A stretch of DNA of 64,000 nt from Pyxicephalus adspersus (GCF_032062135.1 NC_092861.1:120834251-120898250); one strand, 5' to 3'. Shown: positions 11,037 to 23,544, counted from the stretch's first letter. Made by a program: numbers and translations. The notes: generated from the sequence alone by a model not told the origin.

Positions 11037-11378
11037 TGCATCCCTTCTTTGCAATAAAAAATCCTTCTTTCTTAACCGGGGGTTAACAGGGGTTTTAGAA
11101 GTCCCTTACCTAAATTACAAAAGGATTTTACTTCTGTCTGTTGTGCTGCTAGGCTTCATTACCATTATTAGAAAGTGCATTTCACTGCTTTATACTGCAG
11201 TGTACAGCAACACATAGTCAAATGCATGGCTGTCCATTACGATGCTGATCCCATTCATTACACTAAAATGGACAGAAATTCACATAGCAGTGCATTGTAA
11301 AAATGATTTGTAGTACAATGCATAAGTGGAAACATCAGACATTACTTAATGTCTGATGTCCTTGCATATCACACATTT

Positions 11379-11522
11379 GGCCTAACTTATTAAACCTCTC
11401 CAAAGCTAGGGAGGATACACTTTCAACAGTAAAGCTGGGTGATCCAGCAGACCAGGTTTGCTGGATCACTTAGCTTCATTAATTAAAGTGTATCCTCTCC
11501 AGAACTTTAATAAATCAGGCCC
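11379..11522. mobile_element. foldback MITE family A, short copy (internal deletion)
   Basis: Both ends are present (GGCCTAACTTATTAAACCTC and TTTAATAAATCAGGCCC), but the middle between CCAGCAGACC and GGTTTGCTGGATC is deleted, leaving 144 bp. It folds into one nearly complete hairpin. Confidence 0.85.
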
Positions 11523-11752
11523 ACTGTGTGAATCACATAATGGTAACAAGACCTGGCACGACAACCTTTTTACCAGAAAGGATCTCTCCAACAGTGCCTC
11601 AGACTCCAATACAGCAAATCTAATCTTTACCCAATCTAAAACTAACTGTTCTAATGGAATGCAACATTAACTTGTACTGGTCAACCATGTCATGTATTTT
11701 GTTTTAGTGGGCATGTTTACCAGCCTTTGTCTTGTTTTTTTTTTTTTTGCAG

Positions 11753-11906
11753 GATCATGGCATTGCTGTGGGTTTCATGAGTGTTAGTTGTGAGGTCAAT
11801 GGCCAGTTGCTTCAAGATTCCTTTGACTTGGGACCTTTTCATGGTCTCTGCAAGCCTCACCCTGATGATGTTCTTCAGGAAAAGGAGGAAACAGCCATGG
11901 AGAATG
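11753..11906 (+). CDS. cfap61: cfap61 exon f (first GNAT-like segment)
   Basis: Exon of 154 bp: 51 codons plus one base (G). It encodes DHGIAVGFMSVSCEVN, then FDLGPFHGLC and PHPDDVLQ, the best conserved block of the N-terminal half. A strand of the form AVGFMSV after a charged loop resembles the central strand of acetyltransferase folds; acetyltransferase activity is not implied. The acceptor is a long T-tract plus GCAG (AG 11751-11752) and the donor is AATG|GTATGA at 11907. The preceding exon, expected to end in phase 0, is not visible. Confidence 0.95.
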
Positions 11907-13479
11907 GTATGAACACATCTGCTTGTTTTAAAGCTTAACATGTTAGACATAAAATACACAATGAACAATCCATTAAAAATATTTGTTTACATGAATTTGA
12001 GTATCAGGCTTTTGCAGTCCTCATGCACACCAGCATTGAAATATGGGTAGGGAGAAGCAGCACAAGGAGCCAGACAGTTGTGCTTCAGTGCAAGGGAACT
12101 GATGGAAGAAAAAAGCAGAGTGGGAGGCAGATAAGATAACCAGTTTGCTTCTTCTGCTTTTATTGTTCAGAAAGGACCTGCAAAAGACCTGCAAAATCAC
12201 ATCCAATGCCCAGCTAATCCTATGTTAATCCCAGAACTGGATGAAGAGAAATAGAGACTTTGGCAATAAGCTTTTAGCTACTACTCTAAGCTACTAACAG
12301 CTCTCTCCAGTGGTTAATATACAAATCTCTATATTTTATAAAGTTGCAAAAACATTCAATAGAAACTTTGCAAAAATCATTTAAAAAATAAATGTTAATT
12401 CTGCTTTAATTCAGCTATCATCATGTCTACATTATCCTTTGTTATAGAACTAATTTAAAAGCCTTAGTTTGAGGTAGATATACCTTCAGCAAAGGTATAT
12501 TAGCTTCTTTTACCTTATCATTACACTTGCATTTAGATTGGATAAACCTACATACACACCTCAATGTTCTGTGTTCGTGTCTCATGTATCATTTTTCTTT
12601 TTAGCTAAACAGTTCCTATTTTTATAATGATGAACAGTTTTATAACTATTTGTGTGCCACTTTATATCTTCATATATTATCTGCTTTCCCTTTATTCATA
12701 GTATAATCCCTATGTGGCTTGGACATGAATTATAGTGCAAAATTATTTTATTAAAATCTGAGCAAGCTTATTTGTAACATTGAGACTGATGAGTTTTAAT
12801 AAAAGGTTTCACCTCAACCTTTTCTGGGATTTTTATATTTTGCTCCCAATTTGTGTTAGATATTTAGAAATTCATTGTAGTTCATTCATTGTAGTGAAAA
12901 GAAAAAGCGTTGGCAATACTTAGCATTGATATTGTGCAGCTGGTGCTTGCTAGAGATGGGTGATTAGAGCTGGCATAGATGCTTAAGCACTAGTGCTGTG
13001 CAGCTGGGCTTGGGCGTAGTGGCGCCATGTGATGTGAAGGATAGGTTTAATACAGAAACATAGAAGCAGTCAAAAAGAAAGTCCAAGCCAACTATTAAAA
13101 CCATTCCTTTTTCAGAATGTAATTTTCAAATAATGTAAATAGGTCCAGTATTTCATCTTCCTCTTACCCAAAAGCTTACATATTATAGGTGAACATTGCC
13201 TGCACATTCATCTGAAAAGTAAATTGTCGGCTTTACAAACACAGGTATGATAAAATAATTACTTGATCATTAACGTTTTCATTTGTGATATTGGTCAAGT
13301 GCCCGAGTATGAAATCAGTCATCATTAAGATGAATTTACATATGAATACTATCAGATTTCAAGCTGTAGGCTTCCCTGGATAATGTTGAATCCAACTCTA
13401 AAAAAATCCTGCAAACCAACTGACTCCAAATGTTCTAAAAAAAAAAAGTATGCCCTGTCCAAGATGTTAGGTGGTTGGT

Positions 13480-13650
13480 CTGTGACAAGTAGAAATGAAA
13501 AATGCTCTGGTGGCATTGAGAGTAATTAATGCCCCAGGTTTGGTGGTCAGTAGAAATAAAATAAAAGAGATGAGGACCAATACCATTTTTGGTAGCAGTG
13601 GAAGATAGTGCCCCATCTTTGCTGTCAGTGGAAGGAATAGTGTCCCATTA
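13480..13650. repeat. degenerate tandem-like repeat (about 50-60 bp period)
   Basis: Repeating phrases GGTCAGTAGAAATAA, GTAGCAGTGGAAGATAGTG and CTGTCAGTGGAAGGAATAGT, each followed by a GCCCCA or TCCCAT-like motif. Old and diverged; the period is judged by eye. Confidence 0.4.
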
Positions 13651-13699
13651 TGGAAATATTAAAGTTAAACTTCAGGTCAACAGCTAAATACATATTTTA

Positions 13700-13722
13700 A
13701 ATATATATATATATATATATAT
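13700..13722. repeat. (TA)n run
   Basis: About eleven AT units. Confidence 0.95.
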
Positions 13723-14158
13723 CTTATCTATAGAACCTGCCAAAATATTTCTAATAATGTTCAGCCAGTCTTATTGAGTCCATTCTCCTCAGCTAGACAG
13801 AATAGCCTTGTCTGTGACCCATGTTTTCTGTAATAATAATGAATAACTTAAGGTCACTGTGACCTCAGACTGTGTTGTCTAGATTTGTCCCTGACTTACC
13901 CCCAGCCTTTAAAGTAGCTTTAAATTGTAACTGAACCTATCGCTGATCCAGTGGAGCTATTAAGAAGCAATATAGGAGTAAAGGAAGGGCGCAGTATGCA
14001 TTTGTGGTTCCTGTGTGTATAATTTTAACAAGCGCCTTTGCAATCTAGTCAGCAACATCTCACTGGAACGAGAACAAGTAATTGTGCAACTAGGTAGGTG
14101 ACATGCTTATTGCACTTTTATTTTTGAGAGACTGCAGCAGTGATAATTTTGCAGTAGA

Positions 14159-14224
<66 letters not shown>
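14159..14224. repeat. (CT)n microsatellite
   Basis: About 33 CT units with two TTT interruptions. On the minus strand this gives a spurious Arg-Glu repeat frame. Confidence 0.97.
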
Positions 14225-14230
<6 letters not shown>

Positions 14231-15271
14231 AGCAATACCAGAAATGAGGGGAGCATGTGACACTTTTAGTTTGTTTCTTACATTCTCCCCTCCCAGACAC
14301 TGTAGCTCACAATGAATGGAGGTTTCAGCAATAGATGCATCAAAAGTTAAAAGATCCTTAAAAACACAGGTTGAGTTAAAGATTTTGATCATGTGGTTTG
14401 GACCTGGAACTGGTAACCTTACAACAAACCGAGTGGGTAGCACTTTGTTTTTTTTTTTTTTAAAACATGTCTTCTGGTATAAGCCAATATATTCCTGTGA
14501 CTTTATTACAAGATTAAAATCTACAGGCATGTGGATCCCAATATACTGTCATCATTACTAGACATTACCAGCATCACAGGAGAATTGTGGCATTCAGAAA
14601 GGAAGGGGTTAGACTCATAATTTGTATTTACAACGTAGGGTGCCAATTATGGAAACCGTTGAACACAGCCCTGTCTCAATCATTTGTTCCTGAACCATTT
14701 ACCCATTGAGCACAATAGGCCAACAGCTGCAAGGTAGCCGCAGAAAACCTCCTGTGATAAAGCCCATTTGTTTCTTTTGTGTAGGGCTACAACTGAAAGG
14801 ACACAAAACACACCCAGGACACTGTGTAGAGGAGTTCATTTGAAAAAAAGAAATGTGTGGAATTTCCACTTACCTCTCTGTATCTGAATTTCTGTAATGT
14901 TTTTGTATACATTCCAGCCCTTTTATATATGCCTTTGAGCAGCATAACATTTGAAATATTTCTCACAATTATAAAAGTAGTCCTGTCGCTCAAATTCACT
15001 TTTTACTGACTTAATAGTCCACTTGTCATTTTGGGGTAAAAAGCACCTTGTCATTAAGAAAAAATTCTCCACAAATTTGTGGCATGGATCAAAATGAGGT
15101 ATACAAAAAATTCAGTTTCAAATTTGCAAAATTTTACCAATCATTTAATCACATTCACTGTACATTTCCCAAAGATATATTGAACTTTCTGTGGGTGAAA
15201 ATAACATTCCTTGACACTGAGAATTCAATGTTTTTACTTTACTATTCATAATGAATACAGGAGGATGCTAT

Positions 15272-15494
15272 GGGCTTGATTTATTAAAGCTCTCCAAGGC
15301 TGGAGAGAATACACTTTCATCAGTGAAACTGGGTGATCCAACAAACCTGGAATGGATTTCCTCAAAGTCATTTGCTATTTGTTAGCAAATACTTTTAGTC
15401 CTGGACCAGATTTATTCCTGGTTTGCTGGGCATGCAGCTTTACTGATGAAAGTGTATTCTTTCCAGCCTTGGAGAGCTTTATTAAATCAGGCCC
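15272..15494. mobile_element. foldback MITE family A, full-length reference copy
   Basis: A 223-bp near-palindrome. The left end GGGCTTGATTTATTAAAGCT pairs with AGCTTTATTAAATCAGGCCC at the right. The arms continue through CTCCAAGGCTGGAGAG..CACTTTCATCAGTGAA and CCAACAAACCTGGAATGGAT, to a centre of CATTTGCTATTTGTTAGCAA. The element is flanked by TAT on both sides, a possible 3-bp target duplication; copy 45302-45498 shows CTT/CTT. A 3-bp duplication and a GGG start suggest PIF/Harbinger, but neither is certain. No coding capacity. Confidence 0.9.
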
Positions 15495-17360
15495 TATGTT
15501 TCCTGCACTTTCACAACAAACAAGCCCTTTAAACTCTTTTTGTCAGACATTGTAAAGACTGTATGTAAATTCTAGTTCCAGCAAAAAGGTTTTGGACAGA
15601 CCTGGCAAGTGTTAGGGCTTATGCCAAGTTATTGGCAGAATTCTGATGAAGGGAAAGGACAAAACATATGGAGGTGCACTACTGTGTTTTTTTTTCGTTC
15701 TGTAGCCTTTTAATACAGTTTCCATCTTCATTTGTCTTTTTCTCTGCTGGAATAGATAAGAAGGGGTGTCTTGGCATAAATGCTAGTGACCTGGCATTCA
15801 AAGAAAGTTGTAGTACCTTTATTGTGATCAACCTATTATTGGATAATGCTTTTTTTTTGTGGAGCTAAAATTCCTCTGCTCCTCCTCCATGAGCTGTTTA
15901 CCCAGAGTTTTGCTTTAATGACTAAATAAACAGATGTGCCCCACACAGGTTACCCTATGTGCCTAGTTATGTGAAGATGTTCTTTTTTTATCAAATTCTG
16001 TTGCTCAGAATTTGTTCATCATTTGTTCATCAGACCCTGTGGGTTAATTGTTCTCATTATAACATCAACATCATAAATAAGTCCATATTTTACAGAGAAC
16101 ACCACAACCTCGCCTGCCTGTGAAATTCTCCAATCTGCTTCATAAAGCACTCACAACTCACTAGACTAGGTGTCGGAAGGAATGCTGCGTTCTTTTCGCA
16201 TTCAATAGTTCTCCTTCCAGCAGGATGTTTTATGTTAATATCAAAGAAAATACTAATTTCAAAGTTCAAGTCTCTAATAATCACCACATGTATTTTTCCT
16301 TCCCAGCGGCTTCATTTCCTTAATCTCTGCACTGTCCACAGGTAGTTATTGTTTTCCTCTTAGAACTCCATGTTAAACAACAACGAGGAATAATTAGGCA
16401 AAAATCAATTGTAACTATACAGTCGATACGCCATTTATGTTAGGAGATAATTACAGTTATTTGGATGCTACTCTATATGGGGTCAGGAATTAGTCGCTTG
16501 AGAATTGTGATTTCAAAGTCCTGAAAAGATCTTTTCCTCTAGGTAACACACTGAGGGCATGCTGCTTTTTTTCCCCACTCAAAACCTAATGTCTTCTGTC
16601 TCTCCAAACAGCTTTTAATTTTCTAGTTATTGAATTTAGGGCAGAGCTTTTTTCACTGCAAGCCACTGATTTTTTTTCCTGTAATAACAGTTGCAGGAAA
16701 CCTCACAGTGTTAAAGGGTAACAAGGGGGTGATTTGAGTAAAATGTTAATAAGATAATTTGTGATCTGTTTACAAAATGACTGGTGATACATATGTAGGT
16801 TTAATATGATCTAATGTAAATAATATTAAATACTAAGGTTTTTGTTATAAAAATTCCCATTATTTTTGTAAGTCTTTAAAAATATATAGAAAAATACTAA
16901 TTATAATTCTGTAAATTATACTTATTAGCTAACATTAAAAAATGTGCGTTGCAGCACTCAATTATAAGTGCATAAATTTTCTTGCATTCTTTCTGCAAAG
17001 GCCCACAAAAACCTTTTAAATCAGCCAGTGTAGTCCACCAACTGCAGCTTTCTGTGATGAAGTGGCAACAATGCTGCACTGCAACCTAAATTCAAAGTTA
17101 TTATCCTCTGGTTACTCCCCTTTGCTCTACAGTGGGATCAGAATATGTTCCAGGGGGTGTGACTAAAAGCAACGTCACTGCTAATACACAAACCTGTAGT
17201 TAGCCAATTAGCTCTTAACCATACCTAGTCCTGCTCACTGTTATTGCCAAAACTCTTCCGCTGTGATCTGCATTGTTAGGGAGAAGGACTATGTGAGACA
17301 CAAATGAAAAGGAATTTGAATTAGAGAAGGTAAATGGTTTTGAGTGCAATAGAGGAGCTT

Positions 17361-17650
17361 AATGCAGAACTAAACCCCACGTTACTCACCTGTCCCTTTT
17401 CCCTTGCAGGGTGTTACCATCTTCTTCTTTCTTCGCCTCCTCCTTGTGATCTTAATTGACTGGGCTAGGATGATATAACTCCTACACAGGTGTGTTGGGA
17501 GTTCATTCATTCCTGGCACACACAGAGGAAGCTGGAAATACAGGATATGTTGTAATCAGCGCTGACACTGAGCACGCGCAGCTCAGTTTTTTTGCCAGAA
17601 ACCCGGAGCGATCAGACAAGTAGGAGATAATATTGCAGAAGGGCTTTTAA
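17361..17650. mobile_element. dispersed repeat family D, copy 2
   Basis: Starts TTAATGCAGAACTAAACCCC, has GAGCACGCGCAGCTCAG, then TTTTTTTGCCAGAAACCCGG, AGCGATCAGACAAGTAGG and ATATTGCAGAAGGG, parallel to 1352-1690 and 60895-61215. The right half after GCAGAAGGG is lost. A CTT-rich stretch near 17420-17450 belongs to it. Confidence 0.55.
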
Positions 17651-18396
17651 AGTCGATCCCACACTGTCCCATACTTCTTCTTTCCCACCAGCCAGGACAG
17701 TGGTCACCACCATCTTCTTCACATCACCTAATCTTACACTGCTTAGGTGCAAAATCCGGTGACGTTCCAGAAAATGTAAAAATGAAAAAGTGTTGATCTC
17801 ACTACACATGTCTGCATGTTTAAATTTGTGTAAAATTGGCCTCCCAAAAAAAAATATTTACAAAAAAAGAAAAAATAGAAAAGGGTTAGCAAACATTTTA
17901 TATAATGTCAAAAATGCCTAAAATTAAAACTGCGATGCACGACCTAACTCCGATGAATGCTCAATATGACCCTGTTGCCAATATAAAAGCTGCAGGTAAA
18001 AGCAATTTTTTCCCGTCCATAAATTATCTTTTCATTCACTTGCAATGTGCCTTTGAACATGCAAAGACATTTGACTACTCCAGGAGAATCAATTCTCTAT
18101 ATACAACAACCTTCCTCCATGCACATCATAGCCTCTCTTCTATGAGTGTATTATTATTCTCTGTTCTGCCACAGCTACCCTGCCTTTCTCTCTACATCTA
18201 TACATAACCTTTTATGTAGCTGCCAGGAAAGGAATACTATATTGTTTTAGTGCCCAACATGCTGCCTTCTGGTGGCATATGGCCTCTCAACTCCCTGTGG
18301 TTTGCCCACTGTGTTCTGAATGACACCACCTTTTGGGCACCTTGCAGAATGGCAGCAGGGTTCCTGATGCTAGGAAGCTTTCACTCAGGACTGAAA

Positions 18397-18420
18397 CAGA
18401 GGTACAGAGGTACAGAGGTA
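18397..18420. repeat. 3 x 8-bp tandem repeat
   Basis: ACAGAGGT three times in a row. Confidence 0.9.
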
Positions 18421-18700
18421 GGGGGAGATAACCCTGCCACTGACCACAAAACGTGGGGGTGGTGGTTAACAGTATTGCCAGTATCCACTGATCCTGGGGT
18501 TTTATTAGCACTTCCATTGAGCGTTAGTCTAGGTAAGTGGTTAAGTCAGGGGGAGGGTTTACCTGCATTGCCAGTTACCAGCAGTAAAGGATGGTTTAAA
18601 TAGCTCTGTCACTAACCTCCAATGTGGGGGTATTCTCATGGTGACTGACACCAATCCAAGGAAATATTATTGTAGCCAATGACACCAAAAATGGGACATT
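18400..18700. repeat. degenerate tandem-like repeat
   Basis: Recurring phrases of the type CACTGACC.CAAAACGTGGGGG, CCACTGATCCTGGGG, CACTAACCTCCAATGTGGGGG and GACTGACACCAATCC. It resembles the reverse complement of the 13480-13650 type. Strongly diverged; boundaries approximate. Confidence 0.4.
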
Positions 18701-19810
18701 GTTTACTACTACTTCCTTTTTTGCGGTAGAAAGAACCATTTAATTTAAAAGATCTATCTAACTCAACTACTGTAGGTCAATGCACAAAAACAATTATTTG
18801 CTATTGTGTGACCCTTTGAAAGTGTGGGGAGACCCCTTATCAGATGACTGCCATACTAAGGCTGTGATGGACCGCAGCCAAGAAATTCTCCTGCACAGAA
18901 AGCAGCAGCCTTCAATGCACCTTTTCTGCCTAGATAAAAAAAACATTGCTAGTGCTGCTTTATTATTTATTATATAGCATCTTGGACAAAAAGTAAGGGG
19001 CTACCTTTTTACATGTCAGTCGTTTTTTAACCTAATTTGGATACTGACCCCAAATCTGAATCACAGGATAGGGTCAGGGTACATATACCTGCAGTATTCA
19101 TGCAGATTTTCCTGCCATACTGGTGTGACTGATGGAAACAATCATTCATGATCATTACAAGTGTCACAGTGCTGCTCTATTTAATGGAGATGGCAGAGGG
19201 GAGAATGAGGGTGGTACCCTCTGTGTTTTCCTCCATTGAAATGCACATTGGTCATTACTGATTGGTTGTTAACAAATTCAGCAGGGCAGATTTATGAACA
19301 ACATTGGGGGACCGCTGTACACATGCTAGATTTTCACTTAAGACAGGCACAACTGTTCGTCTTGTTTGACAATCATCTGATTTGTATAAGTAGCTTTAGT
19401 GCAGAAACTGATTTGTGTTGGCTTTTGCTTGTACTGTGCACTCTTTTTTGGCTATGCTAAAGTTTCTTTGGAGCGTGCTGTAGTTGAGGACATTGCAGGT
19501 TAAAGCGCACCAGTCCTTAGGTGACTTCTGACTCTAACTATAAGAACTAAGTGCCAAGTTGGGTTCTCAGTAAAAGATTGAAATCTTTCATAACAAAGCA
19601 TGTACAATAATTTCAATTGAAGATGTAATATTAAGTTTCAGACCCCTGCTGCATAAGCCTTGTTTGCCTTGTTTAAGCCCTGCACAACCCATAGCTGGTT
19701 CTCGTCCTGAAATGAAAATAAAAGACAAAGCTTGTTAGGGAAAAGTAATTAAGGTAAACAACACTGTGTATATGTAAGTTTATGTATACTCAAAAATTAT
19801 GGGAGTGTTG

Positions 19811-20060
19811 GATGGAGTAGGAAGAGTCTAAAGCCACCAGGCTAGTTTTTGCTGTCATTATTCCATTAGGGAAATTTCCCTTCACGTCCTGTCCCAAAGA
19901 TACAAAAAGAATTTGTAGAAAGTCTGAACATTTGGCCCCGTTGAAGGATTCCCTCTCACCTATTGGTTTAGGTTTTAAGTATTTTCACATCCACTTTCCT
20001 ACTTGTTGAAAATGGTCACTAGTGCAAATCTTCCCAGTAGGGACACAGACAACAGTAAAG
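19811..20060. repeat. dispersed repeat, unnamed
   Basis: AGGGAAATTTCCCTTCACGT plus CCTGTCCCAAAGATAC, and AGTAGGGACACAGACAACA at the end; the last motif recurs at 58571-58590 (AGTAGAGACACAGACAAC). The AAATTTCCC core is palindromic. The family looks familiar from frog introns but I cannot name it. Confidence 0.35.
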
Positions 20061-20207
20061 ATTTACATAGTTTAATCCTTTACTAATCTAATATAGAATT
20101 TATTTTCCTAGAGATACACTTTATATAACTTGTACTTATTAACTTGTATTTATTTTCTTGTGATTCAGTTTGATATCATTTGTCATTCCCAAACACATAA
20201 ACATAAT

Positions 20208-20413
20208 GGGCCTGATTTATTAAAGCTCTCCAAGAATACACTTTCATCAGTGAAGCTGGGTAATCCAGCAAACTTGGAATGGATTTGGTTCAGGATTGAA
20301 AACATTTGCTAGCAAATTACTTTTAAGAAATACATTCCTGGTTTGCTGAATCATCCTGGTTCTGATGAAAGTGTATCCTCTTCAGTCCCGGAGAGCTTTA
20401 ATAAATCAGGCCC
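20208..20413. mobile_element. foldback MITE family A copy
   Basis: A 206-bp copy with both ends intact (GGGCCTGATTTATTAAAGCT / AGCTTTAATAAATCAGGCCC). The left arm lacks the GGCTGGAGAG block. Flanks are AAT and AAA, a possible worn 3-bp duplication. Confidence 0.9.
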
Positions 20414-22482
20414 AAAGTTACAATTAGTATTCATGTTACCAACACAGCAGGATAGCAAAATTAAACTTTAATTTAATTACCACAAGCACCATCTGACGTC
20501 ACAATAACATGTAACCTTTTAATTTATTGCATACAAGCTGGAAAAGCCCTAAGCAACTGATAACCTTGTGCAGGTTGGAGTGATAAAGGACACAAGTGAC
20601 AGGCTCATGGTGTGTGTGTCCTACTATTGCTGACAAGGAACAATGGGACAGCTTGCATGTCACTCAGTCCTTTTTATTGGAGCCTGGAAAGTGAACAAGG
20701 ACTGATAAGCGCAGATACATTAGTCACTTGTGTGTCTACATTTAAACCCTGTTCTGCATGGGATCCTTCACATCATTTTAATGGAAAATACAGCAGCTGC
20801 TTGTATTTTCATAGCACTGTCCTATGCTGAATGTAATTCATACAAACTGTGATGTGCTTACATCTCAGTGTCTTTTAGGATTAAAGGACGTTTGTACAGC
20901 AGACAGACGCTAAAACTGCAGTGTCAAGTGAAAAATCCCTCTGTCCGCTAATGGGAAATATTTGAAAGCTGGCAGGCTTCAAACTACATGAAACAGTTTC
21001 CTTAATTACCAGCTTCAATAGATTGACCCTTACGGTAGTATAAATGTATCTTTAGCTAAAAGATATTTATTAAAGGAACAATAAAAGACATTGCTGACTC
21101 ATTTTTTCACTTTCAAATGAGATATATTCTGAAAGGATAACTGAGCAATGACATTTTAAACAGCACACAGAATTTTAGTAACAACAATAAAAGAAAGAGT
21201 ATTATAATACCATGACAAGTATGCCTTTATGTATGCAAAGTAAGACCCCATTTAGTCTTGGTGCCATTTTATATCAGTGCCTACTGGGTAAGAAACCTTA
21301 CCCATTGTGGAATTACAGCTGATATTGTTACCTGTTATGGTCCCTCTTTTGATATGGTCATCGAGGTTGTCAAATCACTGCCTTGATGACCAAGAATTGT
21401 GCAGGAGCCAGTCTTCTGACCTTTATGGTTGAAGGTTGTGCCCTAGAACCAAGAGTATACCAAGGTTGGGTTACTGTAATGCCTACAGATAAGTCCAGAA
21501 TTGGAACAAACTGGTATATATTGTATCTTCCTAGATGTGGTGGCTATATTAGTTTTCATTTTTCAGGCTACTAACATATTTGAACAAGCACAGAGAAATA
21601 CCTGTTGCTCTTGTCAGAAATGCAGGTTACTTGTCATTTCCTGAGCTGTACAGAAGACAAGACAATCCTATTTTTCTCCTGTAAACTACCAATTCCTTTA
21701 CTCACTAGTGAAGGCAAAGTAGGCCATGTTTAAAGCCCAGCCTGGTGGGAACCATGGCTCCCTCTATAGGTACACTGGCAGAGCAGCAAAGCCTCCCAGG
21801 GACTGGCAATTGTTTAATTCTCAAAATTGCTAGTTGGATCTTTCCATCTACAGATTGATAAACTGAAATATACTACAACTTTATTCTTGAGTTTAATGAT
21901 TTTATAGGGTATATGCATGAACTGAACTATATCTAATGTCTAAACCTAGACATAATTTTAACTGTATTTCTAACTCTATGCCTAACTGTTTTTGGGATAA
22001 GATGCACTGTTACAATCTTCTGGAGCACCCCAGGAACCCCATAGCCTGTATGCGTACCAGTGCAAATACCAGAACAGAACTAATCTGCATACAGGTTCCT
22101 TGCCACCTATGTCTCCCATATCTTCTTGTTTACCACTGAAACAATCTACTGTGTTGGTTGACCAATAGGTATTTGCAATAGGAGCCGTGGGGCCTTAACT
22201 GACCCCACATTGTAACTGTATGAGAGTGCACAATGTTTTGGAGTTTAGTGCATTTCTAAAGGATAACCCAAGATAAGAGACCCTCAGTTTTAGGGATTCT
22301 GGGGTATTTTAAAATTAACTCATGATTCATTTCTAAGTATCTATAAAGTGACATACCTCTAGGTGCCTGAATTTAGTCCCTGCTGCCGATATAGCTGTTT
22401 TTAGTTCAGTGTAAGGTGATATCACATACTGTTTATACCTAAAACTATTTTGGGTCCACAATGTTTTTACCTGGTCAATCTC

Positions 22483-22893
22483 TAAGGCTGCATACTCAAG
22501 TCGTTGAAAAGGATCTTTCATAATCTTTTCAAGACTAAACGATGTATGAACGAGTGCTGTACATACAGAGAGGGAAGGGGGGAGAACAACAGAGCAGCAC
22601 CCCGCTGCTCTTTCCCCTTCATTTTCATTATGATCGTTCGTGGATCTGCCAGAATGGATCCATAAACAACGAGCGCTGTACACGCTAGATTCTCATCCAA
22701 TATCAGCCCCGAGGCGATTATCAGATGAGATGAGCACCATGCTGCGCTCTTTCCCCTTCACTTTCATTATGATCGTTCGTGGATCTGCCAAAAAGGATCC
22801 ATAAACAACGAGCGCTGTACACACTAGATTCTCATCTGATATCAGCCCTAAGGCGATTATCGATGAGAATCATCTGACAAGTGTACGTAGCCT
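22483..22893. mobile_element. MITE family C copy with internal tandem duplication
   Basis: The ends CTAAGGCTGCATACTCAAG and GACAAGTGTACGTAGCCTAA are imperfect inverted copies of the family ends seen at 55278-55607. Inside, a block beginning CTCTTTCCCCTTCA and carrying GATCGTTCGTGGATCTGCCA occurs at 22608 and again at 22747, a 139-bp tandem duplication with few differences. Open frames on the minus strand here are repeat-derived. Confidence 0.7.
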
Positions 22894-23449
22894 AATACCT
22901 ATAAAGCGACAGGTGAACATTTAGTTTCTATCACCCTTTGCCATAGGTAAAAGAATTGTGGTCAGCCAAGGGTTTAAAAATATATATTCTTTCATTCATA
23001 TAAATTTCTATATGCAGTCATTGCCTCATGAGTGTCTAATGAGTAATATAATTACTACCCCGTGCATTTTTCATCTTAAGTGGCTCCATAATGTACACGA
23101 TCTTAATTTGTACTCAGAGTTGTCTTTTTTGGAGCTGTCTGGGCAAGATCAGTAAATATCCCTTTTTTCTATTTCTACCTTACTACAAAGACAGACATTG
23201 CAGTTTGATTACTCAAAAGATATATGTAATTTGAAGAAAATGTTGTTATCTTTGTTTGTAGTGGGAACATTACACATAGATAATCCATAATTGTTGATAA
23301 AAGCCAGGATCTCCTACACTATATTCTCCCCTAGCCATCTTTTTAATTAATTTCTGAAAGTAAACATGAAATCACTTCTTAATTAATTATCCTTACCCAT
23401 TACCAGTTGCTTCGCACTGTTTGATGTATATATCATGAATGTCTTCCAG

Positions 23450-23544
23450 AAGATGTAATAATAAGCAGACAAGTGAGTCAAAGGTCAGGATCCAAATTAT
23501 CGCAGCTGTCAGACGTCATCAGTGTTCATGAGACAGATGAGAAG
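23450..23544 (+). CDS. cfap61: cfap61 exon g (variable linker)
   Basis: Exon of 95 bp: two bases complete G|AA, then 31 codons, ending in phase 0. It encodes DVIISRQVSQRSGSKLSQLS, then DVISVHETDEK, rich in Ser and acidic residues and poorly conserved. The acceptor CTTCCAG (AG 23448-23449) was chosen over GCAG at 23468 because only the former keeps phase with exon 11753-11906. The donor is AAG|GTAAAT at 23545. It fits the disordered insert of mammalian CFAP61 by position only. Confidence 0.75.

Larger units (their letters stand above)
7098..11752 (+). other. cfap61: cfap61 intron region hiding at least one exon
   Basis: Between ...REAR and DHGIAVGF, vertebrate CFAP61 has about 45 further residues (recalled as starting V-E-D-x-D-D-L). 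No matching segment can be read in the 4.2 kb of determined sequence. The missing exon(s) must start by completing an AG-split codon and end in phase 0. The N gap at 8624-9117 is the likely site. Other content: a GC-rich hairpin (8019-8091), TA arrays, MITE copies at 9440-9593, 10872-11036 and 11379-11522, and a short decayed repeat at about 11264-11289. The rest shows nothing. Confidence 0.75.
11907..23449 (+). other. cfap61: cfap61 intron (11.5 kb)
   Basis: Phase fits a direct join (AAT G|AA GAT), so no exon is required, though a small exon in the variable linker cannot be excluded. Contents: a TA run (13700-13722), a CT run (14159-14224), MITEs at 15272-15494 and 20208-20413, a family D repeat at 17361-17650, degenerate tandem-like repeats at 13480-13650 and 18400-18700, a dispersed repeat at about 19811-20060, and a family C element with internal duplication at 22483-22893. 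Segments near 16380-16520 and 20460-20740 look less repetitive and may be conserved non-coding. Elsewhere nothing was seen. Confidence 0.8.

Noticed and set aside
10845..11217. Overlapping plus-strand open frames of 70-99 codons
   Set aside because: The core is the family B palindrome. A candidate exon after the T-tract/CTAG at 10836 hits a stop in the required phase and does not resemble the missing CFAP61 segment.
14090..14530. 146-codon minus-strand open frame with an Arg-Glu repeat
   Set aside because: The repeat is the translation of the (CT)n microsatellite; the flanks match nothing and there is no conserved signal.
22333..22700. Minus-strand open frames of 60-116 codons
   Set aside because: They lie mostly inside the family C MITE and its duplication; no recognisable protein.
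23463..23469. Alternative acceptor GCAG|ACAAG at 23468
   Set aside because: Its phase does not fit the single base carried from 11906, whereas CTTCCAG at 23449 does.
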